A program made the translations under genes and the position numbers. A stretch of 64,000 nt of DNA from Rhyacichthys aspro (taxonomy: Eukaryota > Chordata > Actinopteri > Gobiiformes > Rhyacichthyidae), in the NCBI GenBank assembly GCA_036850595.1, contig CM072158.1:16755422-16819421 (forward strand), written 5' to 3'. Below the pieces are notes generated by a model. That model was not told the origin of the DNA. It saw nothing but the letters and a program-made list of their open reading frames with translations, and did not search any database. Shown piece by piece: positions 22,600 through 35,970 of this stretch (the first letter of the stretch is position 1; every line of letters starts with the position of its first letter).

Positions 22600-22690
22600 A
22601 CTGTGGCAGAGATTAGCATTTCTGTCACAGTCAGGTCATGGGAACGATTCCCACACAGGCTTCTTCACCATGGCTTCTCTATGGACCCTG
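22600..22690 (+). mobile_element. Probable tRNA-derived SINE head
   Basis: GGCAGAGATTAGCATTTCTG, then CACAGTCAGGTCATGGGAAC and GATTCCCACAC, resembles a tRNA-like SINE 5' region. The box B candidate GGAACGATTCC (22641-22651) differs from GGTTCGANNCC at two positions. No convincing tail follows. It belongs to a different family from the SINE at 52111. Confidence 0.45.
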
Positions 22691-24166
22691 ATGACCTGAG
22701 CTTGATCGAAGTCAGTATCAACAAGTGGCGTTACACTGAACACCACTCCAGTTGTCTTGAATTTTATATGCCAGTGCTTATATAAATAAAATAAAACAGA
22801 AAAACAGTATTTTCCCCTACTCTTAATTCGATGTTGTTCTTTACTATTTACTATTTGTTACTCTTTTCCAGAGAACCATCTGTCACAGGAAGCAGAAATG
22901 ATGTTCCGCAGTGTGGAAGGGGCGTAACGTCAAATTCACTTTTTTTTTTTTAATGCACTGAATGGAATAAATAACAAAAAAAGTAAATGGGCTAATTTTA
23001 CCAGCCCTGGTTTTAATCTGAAGCTGCAAGTGACAATAAACCAGCAATGTTATGGGGATGTGTTATTGAACCTCAAACCAAAGTCTGAAGCGACTTTAAC
23101 ATACTCGACATAAATCTCATAGTTTGTAGCTACACTTTATCTGGACACAGCTCACAATAATATCACAATAGCAAAGGACATCTAAAAAGCAAGTCACTAA
23201 ATGGTTTTAAATTGAGAAGGTTTCTGTATCCAACCTGAAAAACAAAATCTACAGATGAGCGTTAAATATTGTACCTCACCAAATTTGCCCAGCTCTATCT
23301 GAAACTATTGGATTTTGATGACTCCCTCTCACTGGTCTTCATAACCTACTTAACTGTCTTTTCTCTTATCTTCTAAATGCCTGCTGAATACCATAAGTTG
23401 AGTTTCTATGAGTCATGACAGGAGTAGGGTCACATGACTCATCATGTTGATTGTGTGTAAAAAATAGTAGTAAAACAGTATGACTAAATGAATGCTTTTA
23501 TGTGATAATTTGTCATTTTTTACGATTAATCACCATTTCACTTTGCTTCTTTAGAGAAAACTAATAGATATACAAACTCTTTTATTCCATCTGAGGTTAG
23601 GCTAGATTATCATGTTGGGACTTGTTCTGCAAGTTGGCATGTCTCTAGAAAGTCACATAATGTGGTAAACAGCTGTCAGCCAAACTAGCAACAAAAAACA
23701 AAAAAGACATGCTGCTAAATGGACAATTTTGCTTTAACCCTTAGGGGTCCGTTCATTTTGTGCTCCGCCTGAGTCCCTTCGACACAAACAAATGTCTTTT
23801 TTAAAGATTGCCATAGAAATATCAACATATTTTTTCCAAACTTTTTATGACTGCCATCATCAACTTGTCCTCATCATACATAACAAATGTTTATGACTTT
23901 GCTGAATTTTAACCCCTTAAATGCCCTTAAGTTATTTATAAGTTATTTATCAAATCATTTTTGCATTCATAGACTGGGCTGTCATAGTGACTCCGTTTAG
24001 AAGTATGAACAATCCAAAATTAATACTTTTTCTGTAAAACTTATATAACAATTTCCATGCTATACAGAAGTTAAAGTATGGCAAAGTTGAATGATTCAAA
24101 ACAAAGTTAATTACCTTCTGTTAAATTAAAGATTCAGAGTCTTTATTAAAAGTTGACAAGTTGTGC
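22691..24166. other. Intergenic; nothing recognised
   Basis: AT-rich sequence with no gene or paired repeats seen. A 10-base T run lies near 22940. Confidence 0.3.
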
Positions 24167-24184
24167 AATTAATCGCGATTAATT
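24167..24184. repeat. Perfect 18-bp palindrome
   Basis: AATTAATCGCGATTAATT reads the same on both strands. The phrase recurs in fish genomes inside transposon remnants, and the flanks here are AT-rich and unassigned. It could equally be a dimeric homeodomain-type binding site. Confidence 0.7.
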
Positions 24185-27100
24185 ACAGCCAGATTTGAGT
24201 TTAATTAGTATTTTTTATTGTTTTTATTAATTCACATCCCTCATATTTATATATTTAGGCTTCAGGAGGGTATATGGGAGACTTTTTAAAACAATGTTTA
24301 AAACAATTTCTTTATTACATGTAGTTCAAGTAAGTCAAAATATTACTACTGCTTACTACATAGTCAAGAAAAGGTTCAAAAGAAGGCATCTGGACATAAG
24401 TTTAAGCTTATTTGTTTGAAAACAGGTTGGATGAGCAGGCTGAATATCACTTTTAGACATAGTGTTGTATTAATAACGTCCAAACAATGCTAAGTAATAA
24501 TACTTTTATTACTTTTTTAACATGTATAGTGAGACTGCTCATAAATGACATGGTTATTTCCAATACACTTTAAACAATGTCTTCATTCAGAAATCAAATA
24601 CTGTGTGTAACAAGTTGTAACACCTGACAAGCTTAGGGTATATTCCCATGCTGTTACTGTGTGATAGAGGGTAGCATCGACTTGTGTCCACATGTACTTA
24701 AAAGGAGTTATAATTTTGCATGACGCCTCTATGAGCCATTGTGACTTGTTTTGTTCGCCTGTAGTGAAAGTGGTAGTAATATGAGTCAGAGTGAAGTCCA
24801 TGACAGGAGCTGGTATTTGGCCTCGAGCCACACAGCTGTGACTCACTCACAAACATGACTGAAGGTTTCTGTACACAATAAGTCTGACGCACCTCTGTCT
24901 AGGATTCCTTCAGAGAGCGAGTCTTCATCAGGTTCCGTGTGTCCTTAAGCGCAGCCGACTGTGTGACCAGTTCGACCCATCTCTGTAGCTCATCGAGTGA
25001 CGTCACCATTTCGTTTTCCCATATTAGCGATGTTGTGCATCATTAAATGTGATCAGGTTCAATTACAGTACATTCAGTACCTGTACATTCACTTCTTGTT
25101 CATCTAAAATGGAACGAAAATAGAATTCAGATGGCTTGCTCACTCAGAATAAAGACGATTACAATGATTTCTGATTGGGTTGAGTGTAAACAAATGTTTT
25201 CAGCGCTCAGAAGATTCCATAATGTCAACACATCAATTTTAAAATATAGTTAGCCAAGCATTATATTTGTGATTTTTTTTTTAAGTCTTGCATACATCAG
25301 CAGGGAAAAAGCTCTTTTTTTTTTTACCCAAAAGTATTAAAAACGATGCAGCACAGACCCTTTTTACAGCACTCTATTTCACCATGAGGCAGCCATTATA
25401 AACCATTGTGTGTTTCGTGGTAGTCCTCTTTCACCCAGCAGATCAATACAATATATCCCTCAGCCAACCAGCCGAGCTAGACCTTGAAAGTGGCAAGAGA
25501 AAATAAAATAACGTCCACCTCGCTGTAAAATAAAATTTAAAAAGCTTCATGTAGTGTTCTCGTGCATGCCCTCGATGGCCTTCTTTTTTTATTTCTCTTC
25601 ACAGTGTTTCCCAAAATGTTAAGGTCGCTGAGGCCTTGATGATGTGTACACCCACTGATTGGGGTCATGGAAATGAAAACCCATTAAGTGATGTCACCAA
25701 GGATAAATCTGTTATTCAAATCTCCCACAATTCCAGTAAATAAAGTGACACTTTTGAACTGTATTTTCATAATTAAATTAAATAAAATAAATTCAAGTAA
25801 AAAAAATCCCAGAGCCAAATTGATTTATTCCATTTGCAGGGTCAATAGAAAATAACTGATGACATTTACACAACAACTGCTGCACTAGTTGGGAAAGTAC
25901 AAGTAGAACTGGGTTAATCTGAAAGAAGACAAGCCCCTCAGCTTGGTCAAATGAGATTTGTGCTCAGTGATTCAATTCATGCTGTGCCACCAACTCTGCC
26001 CATGAAGTGACTGTCACATGCTGTAAATACTCCGATCCATGAAGATGTACTTCCAACGATAAACTGACTGAGGGACCCAACACGAAAGAGATGTACAGTA
26101 CCTCAAGTCTCCGGGGTATTCTTCCCTTTCTTTGTATTCACGTTGCCCTTAACACTGGCTGCTCACGTCATTTGCTGGTGGTTTGCCCGGAGTCATTTGG
26201 GGCGTGGTGACACATGGCCTTCTCACATGGCCAAGTCAGAGCACAATAAGACGTCTTCCGTGCACAGCTCACCCGAGAGTCAATACTAACACAGATCACG
26301 CTATTCGAATGAACCAGCCTGTTTATGAATGCTTTGGTGTAACATACATGATCCTTGCAGGCCTGAACACTTTAATCCAACGACAAGGACACTTTCTGAA
26401 TTCCATTTGCACATTAGACCTTGCATTTGAATCCACCGTTTCTCTCTAGACACACTGTCCTGATCAGTAAGTTCTATTCATTGCAAAACTACACTGGCTT
26501 TTGATTAGTGAAAACAGTGCATGACTGACCGTTTACTTCTACTCCCTTCAAGGACTAATTAGATGCACAGGGCTTTAATTCTAAGCAAGGACAAGGACTT
26601 TAAAGTGTCTGGATGAAACACCTGTGAGTAACAACATACTACTCTGTCATTTTAACCAATCAGAGCAATGCCAAGGTGCTTAAACTGGCAAACGGTCGCT
26701 TTATTGTCAAACCTGAAACACAACTCAACCAGTACTGCCATAGCATTGGTCCCAGCGTGCAGCAACAGGTAACAAAAGTGGCCTTATACACAGTAAAGGC
26801 AAATTGCATTGCTTGTTTGAGATATTTTCAACTCTTTAATACAGAGACATAAAGAAACACTATATTTTGTATTTAGAAGTTTATGATAAAATATGATTGG
26901 GCAGTTTTAAAATACTCTGCATAAATAGCTGACATGACTTGTTCCTATTTACACATCTTACACAGTGAATTCTGTGCATCATAACCATTCAAACAATGAT
27001 ATACTTGAGTTGTGTGAGAAAATGAATAGGAGAAGTGTATTTACACAATATGGCGTTTCCTCATTTGTCTCATGAGAGTTCAGGCTGCATCCACCTCACT

Positions 27101-29830
27101 ATATTTGCAATTATAAATAGCATGTGACTTTCTCTTTCCATCTTCCTATAAACAATGTTTCTTCTCATGACGCCATAAAGGATTGGGAAGTCACAGCTTA
27201 CACAATAGTTTGACATGGTTTCAAGTGATCAAGTAATACAACTCAACCTTACATTATATATATAGAAAAATAAAGCTTGTTGAATCTTGTTGAATTCATA
27301 TCTTTGGATGATCGTGGAAGTTGTTGCTATCATGTGCGTTCAACTGGGAAAGAAGGAATATTGACATTGCTGCTCCCAGACTGACTTGAGTATTACAACA
27401 TTTAACATGTCAGATTTACCATTATTACATTTATTAGGAATTAAAAGGTGAATGGTAAAACTCAAACATAGGTTTAGTAAAATGTAAGGGTTAAGTGGCG
27501 TACAAATGGAAATCAGTAACGTTTCTGTTGAGTAAAAGTAAAAAAATAAATAATTATTAGCTGTTGGGTCAATATACATATTGCAATTTAATAATAGATA
27601 TGACAATGATAGTGGATGTGAGGTCAACTTGGAATGTCAGGCAACAAATTTTAACTCAAGTTTTCATATTCTTGTTCCAACTGGAGCAAATATTCATGCG
27701 CATTTTTATTCTGGAAAAGACTCATTCATTTGTTCAGAGTTTCCAAGGACCACATCAATAAGACTCAGCATTAGTCTCAGATTGAGTAACATTGTTCAGT
27801 GTGAAGGTAGCCGTGTCTTATTGTGCTACAAGATTGAATAGATACCATTCCTGGGTCCAGGAGATCACATAATATTATTGTGGAGTAATAAAACCAAATG
27901 GGAAATCCTTCAGAAAAAAAATCTATACTGGATTAAGTCAAATAAGTCACTCGGCAGGTCACAATAACAAATGGATTCTAGAAGCCGGGCATTGCATTGA
28001 CCAATCTGAGTCAAACTGGGGTAACTGTGAATATTTTATGATCCCTTATGGTGTATTTCTCTGCTACACTTGCAGCGAGCGGAATAGGAGCGCCTCTGTT
28101 TGCTTTACGAGCCTTGAACTAGGGATGCATTTTCCCACGCACAGCTGAACAAGTCAATATTTGACATGGTGCGGCTTCTGCAGCGGCCTGTGAGCTCTGA
28201 ATTTACTGAAACAACAATAACGGGCAAACTCTACAGCGGAGCCTCTGTTAGCGCTGAGTCATAATATGTTAACACGCTGCACTTAAAGGATAGGCCTCTA
28301 GTGACCCGTCAAATATGTCTGAAAGGCTAAATGTCTATAGCTTATATTCATTTTTTGAGAAAAGGGGCAGTGCAAAGTATGGTTCATGGGCCCAGCATGG
28401 TCCAAAATGAGCTTAATACTGCTCTCAGATTAAAAGGCATCTGTGGCCGCAGAAGTGATTGTGTGTGGAACGTATTGTGTGGTTTTTTTGTTGTAAATCA
28501 CTTGCAATGTGAATATTCTGAAGAGTATGTTGGTAACTTGTTTACCATTAGCAGATGGAGCAAGAATGCTGAAAGCTTCTTGTATTTAAACATGAACCTC
28601 AAACATTAAGTGGGTGTTTTCTTTACCTATCATAGATTACAGTGCAATAGTTTAGGCACGTGTGGGTGAAAAAAGTAAACTATTAAGTCTGTTTACAAAA
28701 TGAAAAGTGAAATAACAGCAGACAATTTCAAATCTAAAGTATTTTGTCTTTTTTACAATGAGTGACTATAGATGAAAAACTTCAATATTGAGAGTGATCC
28801 CCAGAACAAGGACTTCTGACGTGATGGTGTAACTCTGATATTAACATCATGGAGTCTGGCCTGGTCCTGTCTGGGATCACATGGTCTGGTTTAGCTTGCT
28901 TCCTTTTGAGATTTGATGGTCTGGTTTAGTCCAGTTTGACCAGAACCTGCCCAGATCCTTCACAAACTGAGACAGAGGCACTACTCGAACTGTTGTGTTG
29001 AGGCAAAGTCACACCAAATATTGATTTGATTTAGAAATGTCTTCTGCTCTTTCACGTTGCGCTTTGTAAACAAACAGAAAATAAACACACTTTATAGCTT
29101 ACTTTACTATATATATCCACACCTTCCTAAAACCTTTGCACAGAGTGTATGTTAATCCTTGTCCTAAAAACCAACTGTGTATAACTCTGTGGAGTAGATA
29201 GGCGTTCTGTTCAAGTCCTGAGTGTGGAGCAGGAGTGTCTGCCTTAAGTTGATGTACACAATGCATCCATTAAATAGTGCAGCTATGTTTAACCTCTGAG
29301 CAGTGTTCCCTTCCAACTCACAGACAGCACACACATAGTCAGTTGAGTTGCCATCTTGTTTAATCTTGTTTATTGTTATTATTTGCTGTTTTTGGTGACT
29401 AATGCCCTTTTGTCAATTGGGTTTATGGCAAGGTGCAAGGTTCAAGCTAAACTTTGTTATCCTCCTCGGTTGCTTTTCCAGACAATGTGACACATCTTCA
29501 CAGCAGACAAACACACAACACCAGACACAGTAATGAATAAAGAATACTACACTGATTAGAATAAATGACGGAATCAGCTGGGTATATTTGTCTGTGTCCC
29601 TGCTGAGGAAGCCCTTGTTTTGTTTGTTGTAATATCTGTCTTTATCTTCATCCAGCTGATTATTATGCCACGAGCCTTTGCTGAAACAATCAGCCATCTC
29701 TCCACTGATTAATGCAAACATGATGCTGATGATTTGAGGTGAGGTAATAATTGTGTATCAGGTACTTTTTGTTCTGTTCAGTGTTATGATAGCCCAATAC
29801 TCATTGTGCCGGCCCCTTTTGTCATTCCAC
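24185..29830. other. Long intergenic stretch without recognised genes
   Basis: 5.6 kb with no coding exon I can support; the longest ORFs are under 100 codons and show no similarity. No paired terminal repeats or tandem arrays were seen. 28070-28265 is GC-richer and repeat-free, and is a weak candidate for conserved noncoding DNA. Confidence 0.3.
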
Positions 29831-30074
29831 CTTTGAGCTTTTGTACTTTTCAGAACTCGATCGCTGTGTACTGTCATCTGTGTCCAGACCCCTTTGTTCA
29901 AGAAGCAGCTCTTCACAGTAAGTGGACCACTTTCCACGAAGCGCAACAAAAAGCATTGCCGAGCATTAAAAAAACAGAAATGTAAACTTGTTTTGCAAGG
30001 TTATTTCATTTGATCCAGATACCACCACGGTTCACCAGACAGACTCTAAACAAGGCCTTCAACTCGGTTTGCTG
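29831..30074. repeat. Locally duplicated segment, copy 1
   Basis: Matches 30821-31066. Shared blocks include CCCCTTTGTTCAAGAAGCAG, GTAAGTGGACCACTTTCCA, AGAAATGTAAACTTGTTTTG and CACCACGGTTCACCAG. The order is conserved over about 245 bases with only small indels. Confidence 0.88.
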
Positions 30075-30820
30075 AAGTAAACAGTTTTAAGTATATGATT
30101 ATTAGTTTATTCCAAACTTTATAATTTGAAACTTAAGCAGCATTATGTTCCTTCTGCTCATGTTTTATCCAAAATAGAAAGTAAACACAGTATTCATAAT
30201 TTGTGAAGCAAAAGCTGCAGGATGCCAACTTTTGTGCAAAACAAGAAACAACTGTTGCTAATGCATTATGACATTATTTAAAAGTATTGCCATTTGGGTT
30301 TTTTCTTTTAAATAACTCTTTCTCTAAAGCACAGCTTGGCAATGTGACAGGGGGCTGACTTAGTTGTGGCAGTATTCTTTCTTTAAATTGGTGCTTGTAT
30401 GTTGCTCAGTGTGGCAGAATTAAATGAGCGATCTCACAGTTGTATGACCAAACAGCCCCTACAGCAAATATAGTATATTCACGTAAACAAATGTGTGCTA
30501 ATGACTTGCCTCAACCTCTTTTTGCAACACTAAAACCAATTTGTCCTTTTTTTCAAAACTCTATTGCGCCTTTGAATGCCACTTCAGTTGACCCTCGCTG
30601 ACCCTGCCTGTCTACAGTTAGTTAAAGCATGGCCTGTGAAGCACTTCTCTAATCATGCAGTTCCACAGCCATCAAGAAGCAAGTGTAGCTGACTTAAAAT
30701 GCACAAGTGACAGGTATGACAGGTGTTTAATGTTCAACTTGCAGTGTTTCGCTCCACCTTTTTTGAAACCAAAGTCCAGGTTTTACCAAAGCGTTACGGT
30801 ACTGTATTCTTTTTGTGCTT
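30075..30820. other. Spacer between the two duplicated segments
   Basis: About 745 bases with no gene or recognised element. The absence of matching flanks means the duplicated piece itself is about 245 bases. Confidence 0.35.
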
Positions 30821-31066
30821 GTTTGTGCTTTTGTTCTTCTCTGAGCTAGATTGCTGTGTTGTTATCTGGGTCCAAACCCCTTTGTTCAAGAAGCAGCTCT
30901 TCACTGTAAGTGGACCACTTTCCATGAAGCACAACAAAAAGCTGTGCCAAACATAAAAAGAGAGAAATGTAAACTTGTTTTGTGAGCCTATTTCATCTCA
31001 TGCCAGAAATCACCACGGTTCACCAGGCAGACTCTGGACAAGGGCCATCTCCTTGGTTTGTAGATT
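30821..31066. repeat. Locally duplicated segment, copy 2
   Basis: Same orientation as copy 1, offset about 991 bases. The divergence looks moderate, so the event is not recent. No TIR, target duplication or tail marks it as a known mobile element. Confidence 0.88.
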
Positions 31067-32690
31067 TGCATGGCTGTCCAGACGTCAGCAGCGCGCACAC
31101 CCCTCCACAGCGCCTAAATGCGTCAGCAGCTCACCCCCACCACCACCACCACCCCGCTCCTCTTCTCCACGCTGCCTCCCTGCAACACCTCGGCACACGG
31201 TGTCCTTGAGGACTCTCTAACTACAGCCTCCCTTCCCCCACTGCCTTCTCTGCTCCATTCTCATTCAGCCTGTTTACATTTACATCCATACTCCAGCCAC
31301 AATGAGCATGACCACACTCCGCTAAGTGACTAAACCCCTCAGTTATTTCCATAAATGAGACTGGAATGAAAAAGTAGATTCAATTAAATGGCCAGGCTGC
31401 GGGTATCTAACTTTTAAAGTTGCGCTCCGTGTATTTGATTAATTGTCAAATGGATGGCAACTCAAATAACGACTCCAAATTCCTAATGATTTTCATGTTC
31501 AAGTAGGCAATCATTGGCTTTTAAGCAGCGACAAAGCTTCAGCCTGACATTTCATCTGATTATTTTTTTTTGTTTTTTTTGTTTTTTGTTATAGAGACCA
31601 GAATAATGGAGGAACAAAGAAACTGATGTCTTCCACATGAACTCAAAACTGGCCAATGCAGCTGGAAAATCCAGGAGATGTGGTTAATCAGAAGTGATAA
31701 GAAAAAAAGGTCTGAAAAAAGTTAATTAAAATAAATTTTTGCAAGATCTTGGTAGCTAGTGATGCTAAAAGTACATGAAAAAATGTCAAGCCACAAAGCA
31801 TTGGAAAACACAATGTGGGGGGGAAAAAAAGCAGAATCAGAAGGAACCAACTCTTTCTAATCAGTCACTTTTTGAGTGGTAAGATTGATTTTAAAGTTGG
31901 ATGCACATGAAAAACAATTTTCTGCACCATCTAAGCAGCACAATAATACATTGGAAGCTATAAAAGACAAAGTTGCAGTCTAAAAATGCATAAATGTGGA
32001 TATTGTTCTAGGCACTTACCTTCTTTATATGTTTTCCCCTTATTTACATTTTAGTCTGTCAGGGTTGTGATGCATGGGCAGAAGAGTTTGATGTTAGCTC
32101 AACTAGATGAAAAATAATACACTGTTCAATTGGACTAAACCTTCTTACATGCTTTTTACATGTCTGGACCCTTTTACTCCACAAAAAAAAATTATGTGTT
32201 AACTAATCTTGTAGTCAAAACTGCATTATTCGAGACCAGAATGTATCAAGATTAAGATAAGACCAAGACTTTTTGTCGATCATGGCAGGCTGAGTCAATG
32301 CAGACCAGGAAAACACCGACGAGCAACTCTGAGGTGACTCAAAGTCTGAATGTAGGATGTGATCTATGGACAAATATGTTACAGGCAGCAGTGCATAAAG
32401 CTCTGATTGGATGATGAGGTGATCTGGTCGATGAGTCACGTGTGATTATCCTGTTTGACTGAAGCAGGTCTCAATCCTTAACCTCTGCATCAAGGTGTGT
32501 GAATGATGTTTACTTCCTTTTAAAGGCAGACTTCGAAACAGCCGTCTGTTTTTGAGAGATGTCCTAATGGGATTGGTCTGTTCCGCAATGACAATGGCCT
32601 ATCTATAGAACTCAAATGTTATGGTGAAGGTTTGTTGATGTGAGTCATATGTCTTAGTCAGTGCAGTCATCAGTATACACATTTACCACC
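31067..32690. other. Intergenic; candidate regulatory block at 31370-31560
   Basis: 31130-31165 is a short CAC/CCA repeat. 31370-31560 is balanced in composition, free of repeats, and carries ATTAATTG, AATGATT and CAATCA phrases, so it could be a conserved noncoding element. A T-rich run follows at 31560-31595. No gene seen. Confidence 0.35.
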
Positions 32691-33058
32691 ATTGAGTGTA
32701 ATACATTTGAAGAAGTGGGTAGTTAGAGTAAAAGGTGCCTTGTGTAAAAGGCTGCAAGAAAGCAAAATACTGTGCCTAGCCATAGTCTTATCTATTATTT
32801 GTAGCAAGCAAGCAACTAATGAGCTGGTCAGCAGTGAAGCAGTGGTGCAACAGAGACATAACAGGTCGGATGCTATACTGAACAACATGGACCATCCCTT
32901 GCATTCTGCTTTTGACCAACAGAGAGCTGAGATCAGTGAGCTGTGGGACAGAATGGCACAAGAACTCCTTATTCCCGACTGCATGTATGTTTTTTTTTTT
33001 TTTATTTGAGGAGACCTAACTGAATTTCCTCTTGGGGATTAATACATTTAATCCAATT
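32691..33058 (+). pseudogene. LINE ORF2 C-terminal relic with 3' tail
   Basis: The 105-codon ORF at 32692-33009 contains RSDAILNNMDHPLHSAF, like the phrase near the C-terminus of fish L2-type ORF2 proteins, where a basic run leads into DPxHPLHS. After the ORF the sequence reads CTGAATTTCCTCTTGGGG, ATTAATACATTTAATCC, the usual ending of those elements. The N-terminal half looks rearranged. It is not functional. Confidence 0.55.
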
Positions 33059-34920
33059 TATGTACTGTATGATACATGATACTGAAGTGTTCCATACCAT
33101 GCCACTTGGGACATTTCTCAGAGAAAACAGTATTTTACTGTAAAGGTGGAGCGTAACTCTGAAATCTATTGATTGGACTTGGGGGAATATGAGAATCTGA
33201 GGAAAAAACAGAAACTGACAGACAGAACAAAGCTTGTTTTGTTCTTGTGATAAGCAGACAAATCAGGATGAACATAAAACACTGAATGCAGTACTTTTAT
33301 TAAGGAAAAAACATCTTGATTGGGATTTTTTTCAGCTGTAAACTACTGTTTCCAACACATACAGCTCTTACTTCACTTTACAACAATAAATCAAAAGTAA
33401 CTCAATATATGAATTGCCTTTTGCTTAATATTAGTCTTATTCCACCCATAATTTGATTGATTTAACCTTTCTTTTTTGTTTTAAAGTAATTTTACTTGAG
33501 TGTAGACTACTTTAATCTTCTTTACCCACTTTTCAATATGAAGAAGGCTCACACTTCACTTGAAAAACATGTAGTTTATAAATCCTAAAACAGGTCATGA
33601 GCAAAGAGATAGAATGACATTTTTTCAGGAAACCATAGCTAATAAAATGGATTTTTCCAAGTCTAAAAAATGCACAATCCCATTGTTTGAAATGGATATA
33701 GTTTCTATCACACTATTGATCAAAGACGACCTGAGTTTGCACCTTTATTGATTTGCTTCTATTTATTTGTGTGCAGGTCAGTCCTAGTTCAGAAGCTGCG
33801 TTAAAAAAAACAAAAAAGGAGAAAGCCGGCTGCCTTTGCTTTGATGATTTTACAAGCCAAAGTTGGACAGCTTGAAATGTTTGTAGTTTCCACCCACAGG
33901 AAATCAGAGGACACTGCGGTGCACAAAGTTACATGCTGCAAGTGTCTGACACCCAGTGAAAAAAGGCCTTTCTTTGCAAAGCACCTGCAGTACACAAAGC
34001 CCTCTGACAGCAAACATTTGATCATAAGCATAAAAGAAAGAAAATATCCACCAATATATGGAAATATAAAACATACCTTGTGCAAGAGCAGAGCGTAAGC
34101 CTACATTAAAGGCATTTTCTGGATTTTGAAAGCAGGGTTTTATGGGTTGTTAGTTGTGTCAGATTCTGGTCTGCGTGGCCACAGTCTGGAAAACAGGAAA
34201 TAAGCCCAGCAGTATTCAGGCCATTACTGTAGCTTCAGTGTAGTTAAAGAAAAGCTTTATTTTTTACAAATGTTTCAAAAACTTTAATAGGCATCTTGAA
34301 AAGTGCCTCTTCTAGCAGCAGTTGTGTGACTTGACAATTACACTACCCAGTTGTACTCCATATAGGACAATGCTACAGTCAGTTGGCCTCTTTATGTCAA
34401 AATGTTATGTTAAAATGATTCAAGCATTGCTGTATTCTAATAGAATAATAAATCAACCATGGCCACAACTGATTATCATTCACAGTTGGTGTATACACTA
34501 AAATAAATGTTCCTGATTTTGAGTTTAGTGTAGTGTGTGAGTCATTTTATTTATTAATTTATTTTTTTATGTATTTATTTTTGGCTGTAAGTAGCTCTAA
34601 ACAGAACAGCAGTCTGTGCCAGCATTTTACAGACATCTCTGTACTCTAAGGAATGATTTTTATTTATTTATTTCCCACTACCACTAATGGCCACTGGTAG
34701 ACACTGGCAAAGGGGAGGGCACATCCAGATCTTACAGGTCTGAGGAGTCAATATGAGCCATGTTTCCACTGAGTGCTGTTGGTATTGTACAGTTTGATAC
34801 GGGTAATCCCTGAAGAGGCTTGTGTTTATTCTGTTGTGTTCTTAACAGTGGAATCAGCTATGTAAACAGTGACATTACATAAAGTACCGCAAAAGTTAAC
34901 ACAATATAAAAGATGCACTG
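33059..34920. other. Intergenic; nothing firm
   Basis: No gene. 33801-34098 is open on both strands for 85-94 codons without similarity. 34540-34600 is ATTTATT-rich. Confidence 0.3.
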
Positions 34921-35326
34921 TGTAACTTTTAGCAGAAAAGTATCCTCTATATTCTCCAAATCACTTTGATGGCTCTTAGACATGAGATGTGTAGAATCAT
35001 GCCTATCTCACTGACACAGAATACTCAGCTGAATAAAAACTCCAGTGTAACTTTCCTGTCCCCAGGACTCAGGGTAATTGCAAAAGATTATTTGAGTGAC
35101 ACGCTTTATGGCACTCAAATAGAGGGAGCAGTAATGGCCAATGTACTGGACCCTAGCAGAATCATATTTGTACAAAATACACTAAAATGATGCTACCAAT
35201 TCAGAAGAAGTTTTTTTTTTTTCCAAAGTTGCTGGCTTGGATAACAAATGACTGTAAAATTTCACTTCTGTCATAACAACAGTTGTAGTCTGTAGAGGGA
35301 TCCTGGCTAAAAGTTACACAGGATTG
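34921..35326. mobile_element. Non-autonomous element with 16-bp perfect TIRs
   Basis: The ends are CTGTGTAACTTTTAGC and its exact complement GCTAAAAGTTACACAG, about 400 bases apart. The interior matches 51513-51840 in inverse orientation, including TTTTGTACAAATA, TAGGGTCCAGT, TTATTTGAGTGCC, TCTGTGTCAGTGA and ATCTCATGT. No clear target duplication was seen, so the superfamily is open. The 74-codon ORF inside is not a transposase. Confidence 0.85.
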
Positions 35327-35368
35327 TTTTGGCGATTCTCCTTTTCCCCATTTTTCCCCAAAAAAGGA

Positions 35369-35970
35369 TAACAGTGGTCCCTCGTTTATCGCGGGGGTTA
35401 CGTTCTAAAAATAACCCGCAATAGGCGTAATCCGCGAAGTAGTCAGCTTTATTTTTACAATTATTATATATGTTTTAAGGCTGTAAAACTCTCACCACAC
35501 ACTTTATACATTTTTCTCAGACAGACATTAACATTTTCTCATATTTCTCTCTTGTTTAAACACTCTCAAAGTTCAAACCTTAGCATCTTCCTCTGTCTTT
35601 TGGGTGCGACAGCAGGTGCCTTTGTCAGTGCAGAACGTTTTGTCGACATTGTGGGTTTTGTCGGAGAGAAAACTTACAAACATACAGCACTTCAGAGTCA
35701 CACTGCTAGCAATCGAACGTTTATGTAAATTTGGCCGAACGCATTCTGTACTGTACAGGAGACACGGCACAGAGGAGACTGATTAACAATGGTCTACAGT
35801 CCCTTAGCCAATCAGGACGCAGAACACAATGTGCGAGTTCTCCCTTAGCCAATCAGGACGCAGAACACAATGCACGTTCATACACTGTAAAAAAAAAACA
35901 TGCAAAATTGCACTAAAAAAATCCGCGAAACAGCGAAAGGTGAACCGCGTTATAGTGAGGGACAACTGTA
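35369..35970. mobile_element. Tigger/mariner-like MITE
   Basis: Left end ACAGTGGTCCCTCGTTTATC with GCGGGGGTTACG. The right end on the other strand is ACAGTTGTCCCTCACTATAA with CGCGG. TCCGCGAAGTAG and TCCGCGAAACAGCG lie just inside. This is the known TGGTCCCTCG class of pogo/Tigger-like short elements. TA lies at both borders, with one extra A on the left. Inside, a 41-base unit starting CCCTTAGCCAATCAGGACGC is repeated in tandem (35801 and 35842). Confidence 0.85.

Noticed and set aside
33470..33540. Further CAGTGGTGGAA-class MITE
   Set aside because: AAGTAATTTTACTTGAGTG resembles the interior of that element, but no terminal repeats were found.
33801..34098. Pair of 85-94-codon ORFs on both strands
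   Set aside because: Chance openness; no family similarity or flanking splice signals.
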